A DNA stretch of 64,000 nt from Synechococcus sp. Cruz-7E5. GTDB lineage: Bacteria > Cyanobacteriota > Cyanobacteriia > PCC-6307 > Cyanobiaceae. Positions 58,325 through 64,000 of this stretch are shown in pieces; position 1 is the first letter of the stretch, and each line of letters begins with the position of its first letter. The DNA is taken from assembly GCF_024345995.1 (NCBI RefSeq), contig NZ_JAGQCE010000004.1, positions 1-64,000 of the forward strand. Reading direction: 5' to 3'. Made by a program: the position numbers and the translations under genes. The notes under the pieces were generated by a model. The model was not told the DNA's origin and ran no database searches. It saw only the letters and a list, made by a program, of their open reading frames with translations.

Positions 58325-60159
58325 AGCGTGCCCGTGTCTGGTGGCTGGCGCTGGCCCTTCCCCTGGTCGTGGCGCTCCCTTCCTGCCGCGACACCTCCCC
58401 GGCGGCGGCTCTCGCCCGATTCGATCGCCTGGCTCGTGGAACGTTCTTTCGCTGGCGGGGTCCCAGGCCCGCGCCGCGGGATCCCCTGATCCTGGCGATC
58501 GACTCCGAGTCCCTGCGCCTGGCGGATCTGCTGGGGTCCGACGAACGCCAGGCATCGCCGCTTTGGCGGCGGATGGGCCCCTGGCCCTGGCCCCGCGCCC
58601 TGCAGGCGGAGCTGGCCGCCACTGCCCTGCGGGGTGGCGCCAGGGGGGTGCTGGTCAACATCGAGTACAGCCAGCCCAGTCGTTACGGCCCGGCCGATGA
58701 CGCGACTGCTCTGGCGCTGCTTACCCCCTGGCGGGATCGGGTGCATCTCGCCACCGGCTACACCCTGGAGCAGGGGCAGGGGTTGGAGCAGACCAAACTG
58801 CGCCGTCCGGTGCTGGCCCTGGGGCCATCCGGCCTCACTGCCCTGTTGCACGCGGACGATGGGGTGGCGGAGGCAGTGCCGGGTCGGCTCTGGTGGCGTG
58901 AGCAGCTTGCGGGATTTGCGCCCCCCAATCCGCTGCCCATGGCCTTTCTGGTGCGGCCGGATGCTCTGGCTGAGGAACCGCTTGGCCTCAACTACCGCGG
59001 CCCGGCGGGCACCCTGCCAGTGCTGCCGGCCTGGCGGATCCAGCAGGCCCAGGCGGGGATCTGGACGGGACGCACGGTGGTGATCGGCGCCACGGCGGCG
59101 GAGCTGGGGGATCAGCAGGAGACACCCTATGGGCCCATGAGCGGCAGCGAAGTGCTGGCCACGGCCGTGGGCAATGTGCTGGAGGGCGATGGGCTGCGTT
59201 CAGTTCCAGGGGCGGCAGAGGGGCTGCTGCTGCTGGTCTGGGGTGCTGGTGTTCTGGTGCTCCTGGGACGGCCGGCTGCGGCCCTGGGCACGGCAGCCAC
59301 AGCCGTCGCGCTGATGGCCACGGGCCTTGGCCTGGCCTATGGGCTCTGGCTGTGGGCCCAGCTCAACCTGCCACTGGCGGCCCTGCTTCTGGCCCCCCTG
59401 CTTGGTGGCGGCCTGCGTGTGGCTGGCCAGGCCCGTCAGGAGCTGCAGGAGCGGGCCTACCTCCACCAGGTGCTGGCTCGCCGGATTTCCCCGACCCTGC
59501 TCAACGACATCCTGCGCAACCCCGCAGCGATCTGGAACCAGGCGGGGGGCCAGCGTTGCCGCTGCGTGCTCCTGTTCAGTGATCTGGTCGACTTCACTCC
59601 CCTGAGTGCGGCTCTGGAGCCGCCGGAGTTGTTCGCTCTGCTCAACCGTTACTTCGAGGTCATGGCCGAGGCGGTGCTGGCGGAGCAGGGCCTGCTCGAC
59701 AAGTTCATCGGCGATGCGGTGATGGCGGAGTTCGGTGTGCCACGCAGCCGTGGCGATCAGATCGAGGCCAGGGCAGCAGTACGCGCCGCCTTGGCGATGC
59801 AGCGTGGTCTGCGGGACCTCAATCAGCAGCTGGCCGCGGCCAATCGCCCCCCCCTGCGCCACGGCATCGGCCTGCATGTGGGTGAGGTGATCGCCGGCAA
59901 TCTCGGCTCCAGCCAGCGGCTGGAGTACACCGTGGTTGGCGCCAGCGTGAACGTGGCCAGCCGCCTGGAGGGCCTCACGCGCCACTATCCACAGCATCCG
60001 ATCCTGATCAGCGCCGAGCTGCTGGCCCTGCTGCCCGGGGAGCTGGAGGTGGAGCCCCTGGGAGCCCACCAGCTCAAGGGCTGGCCCGAGCCTCTGGAGG
60101 TGCTGGCCCTGCTGGGACTGCGTGCTCCAGCGCAATTGGAGCCAGCAGAATGCCCATGA
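58321..60159 (+). CDS. CHASE2-domain adenylate/guanylate cyclase (copy 2)
   Basis: A 612-residue sensor cyclase with GTG start. The N-terminus (VWWLALALPLVVALPSC) is a signal or anchor with an unusual LPSC near its end, possibly a lipobox-like site. CHASE2 features are PLILAIDSESLRL, GPWPWPRALQAEL and NIEYSQPSRYGPADD. Membrane helices lie at about 298-365 (LLLLVWGAGVLVLLG, TAVALMATGLGLAYGLWLW, LPLAALLLAPLL). The class III domain has LLFSDLVDFTPLSA (metal Asp near 420), LLDKFIGDAVMAEFG and VVGASVNVASRLEG, so the active site looks complete. It is coupled to the preceding FecR gene and followed 42 bp later by another FecR gene. Confidence 0.93.
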   Translation: MKRARVWWLALALPLVVALPSCRDTSPAAALARFDRLARGTFFRWRGPRPAPRDPLILAIDSESLRLADLLGSDERQASPLWRRMGPWPWPRALQAELAATALRGGARGVLVNIEYSQPSRYGPADDATALALLTPWRDRVHLATGYTLEQGQGLEQTKLRRPVLALGPSGLTALLHADDGVAEAVPGRLWWREQLAGFAPPNPLPMAFLVRPDALAEEPLGLNYRGPAGTLPVLPAWRIQQAQAGIWTGRTVVIGATAAELGDQQETPYGPMSGSEVLATAVGNVLEGDGLRSVPGAAEGLLLLVWGAGVLVLLGRPAAALGTAATAVALMATGLGLAYGLWLWAQLNLPLAALLLAPLLGGGLRVAGQARQELQERAYLHQVLARRISPTLLNDILRNPAAIWNQAGGQRCRCVLLFSDLVDFTPLSAALEPPELFALLNRYFEVMAEAVLAEQGLLDKFIGDAVMAEFGVPRSRGDQIEARAAVRAALAMQRGLRDLNQQLAAANRPPLRHGIGLHVGEVIAGNLGSSQRLEYTVVGASVNVASRLEGLTRHYPQHPILISAELLALLPGELEVEPLGAHQLKGWPEPLEVLALLGLRAPAQLEPAECP

Positions 60160-60201
60160 CTGAGACCCGGTCTGCCTGATAGTCCCTCTGCGGAATCGCC
60201 C

Positions 60202-60948
60202 ATGTCACCTTCGTCTGCTGCAGTTGGTGTCGGCATGCTATGGAGGCAATCGCGGCTGGGGCTGCTGGCCCTCGTCAGCCTGATGGTGCCGTTACAGCCG
60301 ACGGCGTTGCTGGCCGCCGAAGCGGCCACGGTGCGGGAGATCCTTGATGGCAAGGAACTGTTCATCGACACCCGTCAGGCCAGGGTGAACGACAAGGCGG
60401 TCACTCCCCAGCAGGTGAGCACCCAGAACAGTCGCGGCCAGCTGGCCTTCCCCTCCGGCGCCGCTGGCCGCCTCAATCGTTTTTCCCTGCTGCGCCTTGG
60501 CCAGGACTGCTTCCTGCTCAGCAAGGGTCAGGTGCTGGTCTCCGGCAAACAGGCCGGCTGCACCCGCTCGTCGCGCCTGAGCGTGCGGGGCACCAACTAC
60601 CTGCTCTCGGTCGATGAGAGCGGCGGCACCGAGCTCTCGGTGCTGGAAGGCTCGGTCGAGGTGGAGCCCCTCAGCGACGGCCAGCCGGCCCCTGGCGGCT
60701 CAACCACCGTGAATGCCGGCGAGAAAGTGCAGCTTTCCCCGGCCGGTGTGGTGCTGACGCTGCTCAAGCTCAGCAGCGGCGACTACAGCACCATCCTGGG
60801 CGGGCCCCTGTTCCAGGGCTTCACCACCCCATTGCCGGCCTTCGGATCCCTGGAGAGCTACCTGCGCTCCAACCTGCCCTCGGTAACGATTCCATCGGTA
60901 CGGTCGGCGCCTTCGATTCCTTCGTTCGGTCTGCCGCGTTTCTTCTGA
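60202..60948 (+). CDS. FecR-domain exported protein (partner of cyclase copy 3)
   Basis: A 248-residue protein with a signal peptide (LGLLALVSLMVPLQPTALLAAEA) and a FecR domain closely like that at 12308: VREILDGKELFIDTRQARVN against IKRVVDGREVYIDGKAASVN, then GAAGRLNRFSLLRLGQDCFLLSKGQVLVSG, RLSVRGTNYLLSVDESGG and LSVLEGSVEVEPL. A Pro/Ser-rich tail follows. It lies 15 bp before the third cyclase gene, so the order here is FecR then cyclase, the reverse of the 10-13 kb pair. Confidence 0.85.
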   Translation: MSPSSAAVGVGMLWRQSRLGLLALVSLMVPLQPTALLAAEAATVREILDGKELFIDTRQARVNDKAVTPQQVSTQNSRGQLAFPSGAAGRLNRFSLLRLGQDCFLLSKGQVLVSGKQAGCTRSSRLSVRGTNYLLSVDESGGTELSVLEGSVEVEPLSDGQPAPGGSTTVNAGEKVQLSPAGVVLTLLKLSSGDYSTILGGPLFQGFTTPLPAFGSLESYLRSNLPSVTIPSVRSAPSIPSFGLPRFF

Positions 60949-60963
60949 TAGGGGATCCCCACC

Positions 60964-62847
60964 ATGACCCGTACCCGCAGCCTGGCTGCCGCTTCCCTTG
61001 GGGTAGCCGTGCTGGCGGGAGTGATCAGCGGCTGGCCCATCGGCCGCTGGCGTGACTGGGAGCGGGGTCTGGAAGACCAGATGCTGGCGCTGCGTGGCCA
61101 GCGCCGGCCGCCGGCTCAGGTGGTGGTGGTGCCGATCGACGATGCCACCCTTCAGCAGGGCGACTGGTACCAGAGTCAGCCGCAGGGACGCCCGCCCGCC
61201 TGGGCGGTGGGCACTGGCACCCTGCCCTGGCCCCGGGCGGCCTACGGCCTGCTGGCCTCCCGCCTGATCGAGGCCGGAGCCAGCGCCGTGGCCGTCAATG
61301 TGGTCTTCGCTGGCCCCAGCGGCCGGGGTCCAGCCGACGACCGGGACCTGGCGGCGCAACTTCGGCGTTACCCAGGCCGCGTGGCCCTGGCGGCCGAAAT
61401 GCTGGAGCCCGAGGATGCGCTTACGGGGTCCTCCGGTCTGACCCTGATCCGGCCGGAGGCGGTTCTGGAGGCCCTGGGCGGGCCGGAGCGCCTCGGGCTC
61501 GGCAACACCCTGCCGGCCGAACCAGGGGAGCCGCCGCGGCACCCCGAGGCTTATGGCCGCCGTCTGCTGCCGGCCAATGGGGTGGAGCCGTTCCCCTCGC
61601 TCTCTGCCACGACCCTGCGCCTGGCGGGGCGCAGCAGCCGCCAGCACGACGCCGCCATGGCTCTCAACGTCTATGGGCCGGAGGGCACCTTCCCACGCAT
61701 CCCGGCCTGGGAGGTGCTGGATCCTGGTCGTTGGCGGGGGCATCCCCTGCGCCCCGCCGTCCGGGGCTCCGTGGTGCTGATCGGGCCTGTGGTGTCCCAG
61801 GGCGAGGCCGGAAACCCCACGCCGTTCGGTCGCCTCTCAGGCCTGGAAATCCTGGCCACCGCCACCGCCAACTCCCTGGGCGGTGACGGGTTGGCCCCCT
61901 GGCCCACCGCTGCGCCTTGGCGGGCTCTGCTGGCCATGCTCCCTCTCCTGGTGGTCTCGGCCGTGGCCCTGCGGGGGAAACACCTGAGCTGGCGACTCGG
62001 CTGGGTGGGCGTGGGCCTGCTGGCCCTGGTCCTGGCTGGCTGGTTCACCTTCTTGCACGGCCATCGCTGGCTGCCCCTCCTGGGGCCCGCCGGGGGTCTG
62101 GTGCTGCTGGGCCTGCTCTATGGCGGTGAGGCCTACCAGCGGGAGGAGTCGGAGCGGCGCCGGTTGCGGCGCACCTTCGAGCGCTACGTGGCCCCCAGCG
62201 TGGTGGCCGAGATCCTGTCCGACCCCGCCGCCGCCGAGGGCATGCTGCGCGGGCGCGTCCGTCCGGTGACGGTGCTGTTCTCCGACCTGATCGGTTTCAC
62301 CCAGCTCACCCAGAAGCGCGGCAAGGAGGGGCACACCGAACTGCATGTGCGCCAGCTCAACCGCTATCTCGGCGCCATGGTGGCGGTGATCACCGACCAC
62401 GGCGGCACGATCGACAAGTTCATCGGCGATGCGGTGATGGCGGTGTTCGGCTCGCCCCTGGGCCGGGGTGAGCGCCAGGAGGCCCTGGCGGCCCTGTCCT
62501 GCGCTCGGGCCATGCGCCGTGCCCTCGAGCAGCTCAACATCGCCTGGCGGGCCGAAGGGGTCGAGCCCCTCAACAGCGGTATCGGCCTGGCCAGCGGCCC
62601 GGCGATGGTGGGCCAGATCGGCAGTCCCCAGCGCCTGGAGTTCACCGTGATCGGCGACACGGTGAACCTTGCCAGCCGGCTGGAGGGCCAGACTCGTCCG
62701 CTGCAGGTGCCGGTGGTCTTCGATGCGGCCACAGCCGAACTGGTCAGGGGGGAGTTCCCCGTGCGCCCGCTTGGGCCGGTGCTGGTGAAGGGGATGGGAG
62801 AGATTCCTGTTTACACCCTGGAAAGCGATCCCAGCGAAAGGGCCTGA
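60964..62847 (+). CDS. CHASE2-domain adenylate/guanylate cyclase (copy 3)
   Basis: A 627-residue sensor cyclase: N-terminal helix (AAASLGVAVLAGVISGWPI), CHASE2 domain (VVVVPIDDATLQQGDW, TLPWPRAAYGLLASRL, AVNVVFAGPSGRG), three membrane helices at about 318-390 and a class III cyclase with VLFSDLIGFTQLTQ, GTIDKFIGDAVMAVFG and VIGDTVNLASRLEG. The K and D of KFIGD and the N/R pair are intact. An AGGGGA Shine-Dalgarno-like sequence sits about 9 bp before ATG at 60964. The last 104 bp overlap the convergent thiO gene. Confidence 0.93.
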   Translation: MTRTRSLAAASLGVAVLAGVISGWPIGRWRDWERGLEDQMLALRGQRRPPAQVVVVPIDDATLQQGDWYQSQPQGRPPAWAVGTGTLPWPRAAYGLLASRLIEAGASAVAVNVVFAGPSGRGPADDRDLAAQLRRYPGRVALAAEMLEPEDALTGSSGLTLIRPEAVLEALGGPERLGLGNTLPAEPGEPPRHPEAYGRRLLPANGVEPFPSLSATTLRLAGRSSRQHDAAMALNVYGPEGTFPRIPAWEVLDPGRWRGHPLRPAVRGSVVLIGPVVSQGEAGNPTPFGRLSGLEILATATANSLGGDGLAPWPTAAPWRALLAMLPLLVVSAVALRGKHLSWRLGWVGVGLLALVLAGWFTFLHGHRWLPLLGPAGGLVLLGLLYGGEAYQREESERRRLRRTFERYVAPSVVAEILSDPAAAEGMLRGRVRPVTVLFSDLIGFTQLTQKRGKEGHTELHVRQLNRYLGAMVAVITDHGGTIDKFIGDAVMAVFGSPLGRGERQEALAALSCARAMRRALEQLNIAWRAEGVEPLNSGIGLASGPAMVGQIGSPQRLEFTVIGDTVNLASRLEGQTRPLQVPVVFDAATAELVRGEFPVRPLGPVLVKGMGEIPVYTLESDPSERA

Positions 62848-63991
62848 GCAGGGCTGCCGCCTCAGGCTCGATGGGCGCTGGCGCGAGATCTGGATCGCCG
62901 GCCTGGGGGATGGCCGCAGCGATCAGCTCCGCTGTGATCGCCGCCAGCAGCACGCCGTTGCGGTAATGGCCCGTGGCCAGCCACAGACCCGGGACCGGGC
63001 TGGGCCCGAGCAGGGGCGCTTCATCCGGCGTGCCTGGCCGGAAGCCCCACCAGCGCTCCATCGGCGGCCAGCTGGCCGCTTCCGGAAGCAGCGCCTCGAT
63101 GCCCGCCTGCAGTTGCCGCTGCCCGAAAGGGGTGAGCCCCTCGCTGAAGGCGGCGTCCGGTTCGCTGGTGGCCCCCACCACCAGCAGACCGTCTTCGCGG
63201 GGCACCAGATACGTGCCCGGGCCGAACAGCACCCGCTTGAGGGCGTTTCGGGGCCCCTGCAGCGAGAGCATCTGGCCCTTGACGGGGACCACCGGCAGCT
63301 CGGGCAGCAGCCGGGCGCTCCAGGCGCCGCAGGCCAGCACCGCCCGCCGGCAGCTGAATGTGGCCTCGTCACCCTGGGCGCGACGGATGCGCACCGCGTC
63401 GAGCGCTCCGCCCTGATGGCGGATCAGCCCCAGCACTTCGGCCCCTTCCTCGAAAGCCACGCCCCGCTCCACGCAGGCCCGCTCCAGGGCCCGCATCAGC
63501 TGGCGGCGGTTGTCGATCTGCCCGTCCTGGGGGAAGAGCAGCCCGGCCTGCCAGCGCGGGCCGATGCCTGGGATCTCGAGCTCCAGTCCAGCGCGCGTCA
63601 GTGTCGTGCCGAAGGCGGCGGTGGGGTACGCGTCGCGTTGCTGCGCCGTGGCAAAGGGCACCACGATTCCGCAGGCGCGCAGGCCGCAACTCAGGCCGCT
63701 GTCGGTCTCGATCTGCTCCACCCAGGCCGGAATGCGCGCCAGGCTGATCTGCCCCAGCTTCAGCATCGGGCCCGAGAGCCCCTCGGCGTGGGGAGCGAGC
63801 ATGCCGGCCGCCACGAACCCGGCTGCCTCGCTGCGGCGTCGGCTGAGTACTCGCACCTTTTCGCCCCGGCGGGCCAACTGGTGGGCCACCGCCAGACCGA
63901 TCAGGCCGCCGCCAAGGATCAGCACTGGTTCCGGACCTGACTCGGATGGGGCTCTGCCTGTCGAGACTCCATCCACGCGACGGGGTGTCAT
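62744..63991 (-). CDS. thiO: Glycine oxidase (thiamine biosynthesis)
   Basis: A 415-residue FAD enzyme of the D-amino-acid-oxidase type. It oxidises glycine to the iminoglycine used in making the thiazole of thiamine. FAD-binding segment PVLILGGGLIGLAVAHQLARRGEKV lies at about 22-46, followed by AAGMLAPHAEG, VVPVKGQMLSLQGP, TYLVPREDGLLVVGATSEPDAAF and GFRPGTPDEAPLLG...GLWLATGHYRNGVLLA. The family is usually about 370 residues; the extra about 40 C-terminal residues (QESLPSPSPAPAQAG) are low complexity and overlap the cyclase on the other strand by 104 bp. The start may be later than 63991, as the first 20 residues precede the FAD motif. Confidence 0.92.
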   Translation of the reverse strand: MTPRRVDGVSTGRAPSESGPEPVLILGGGLIGLAVAHQLARRGEKVRVLSRRRSEAAGFVAAGMLAPHAEGLSGPMLKLGQISLARIPAWVEQIETDSGLSCGLRACGIVVPFATAQQRDAYPTAAFGTTLTRAGLELEIPGIGPRWQAGLLFPQDGQIDNRRQLMRALERACVERGVAFEEGAEVLGLIRHQGGALDAVRIRRAQGDEATFSCRRAVLACGAWSARLLPELPVVPVKGQMLSLQGPRNALKRVLFGPGTYLVPREDGLLVVGATSEPDAAFSEGLTPFGQRQLQAGIEALLPEAASWPPMERWWGFRPGTPDEAPLLGPSPVPGLWLATGHYRNGVLLAAITAELIAAAIPQAGDPDLAPAPIEPEAAALLRPFRWDRFPGCKQESLPSPSPAPAQAGARGTPP

Positions 63992-64000
63992 CCCTTCAAG

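Noticed and set aside
1-64000. CRISPR array, tRNA or rRNA genes
   Set aside because: No regularly spaced repeat array, no cloverleaf-like CCA-ending sequence and no rRNA segments were seen. A tRNA search program would be decisive.

Overview
The window looks like chromosomal DNA of a high-GC unicellular cyanobacterium of the Synechococcus/Cyanobium type. The grounds are the family content (speA, alaS, ndk, thiO, a large SNF2 helicase, CHASE2 adenylate cyclases, a glutaminase fused to STAS and cNMP domains, amylosucrase) and several HIP1 octamers (GCGATCGC, e.g. 6727, 22776, 35176). This rests on recognised protein families and base composition only; no database search was run.

Layout. 1-1000: an IS5-family transposase start abuts a decapitated amylosucrase. 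1.0-8.4 kb: housekeeping genes (MOSC protein, SNF2 helicase, a small membrane protein, alaS). 8.4-16.5 kb: a cyclic-nucleotide neighbourhood (glutaminase-STAS-cNMP, CHASE2 cyclase, FecR protein, MscS-cNMP channel, SIMPL protein, DUF3307 protein, cNMP-domain protein). 16.5-18.0 kb: a decayed 3' copy of speA and a dead IS1595-type transposase. 18-53.6 kb: an accessory surface-glycan island with about 15 glycosyltransferases or glycosyltransferase-like proteins, an ABC exporter, sugar-modifying oxidoreductases, and an unusual set of PqqD, HPr-kinase-like, asparagine-synthase and two nucleotidyltransferase-like genes, interrupted by IS5-family remnants. 53.7-54.9 kb: a DUF3307 remnant and an IS5 element with visible ends. 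55-64 kb: intact speA, ndk, two FecR/CHASE2-cyclase pairs and thiO.

How it works together. The island is mostly tightly overlapped operons (ATGA, GTGA and TGATG junctions), which suggests coordinated assembly and export of a complex polysaccharide or glycoconjugate. The PqqD/HPrK-like/AsnB/NTP_transf_5 set inside it hints at a peptide- or ligand-modifying branch, although no precursor peptide or leader peptidase was identified. The core flanks carry three FecR + CHASE2-cyclase pairs and three cNMP-binding proteins, so a cyclic-nucleotide circuit responding to periplasmic cues is plausible.

Mobile DNA and decay. The island lies between direct repeats of the 3' part of speA (about 96% identical, left copy broken by three short-repeat deletions). 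The IS5-type transposase remnants themselves carry very small inserted repeats, including one 26-nt unit found in opposite orientations at two different sites.
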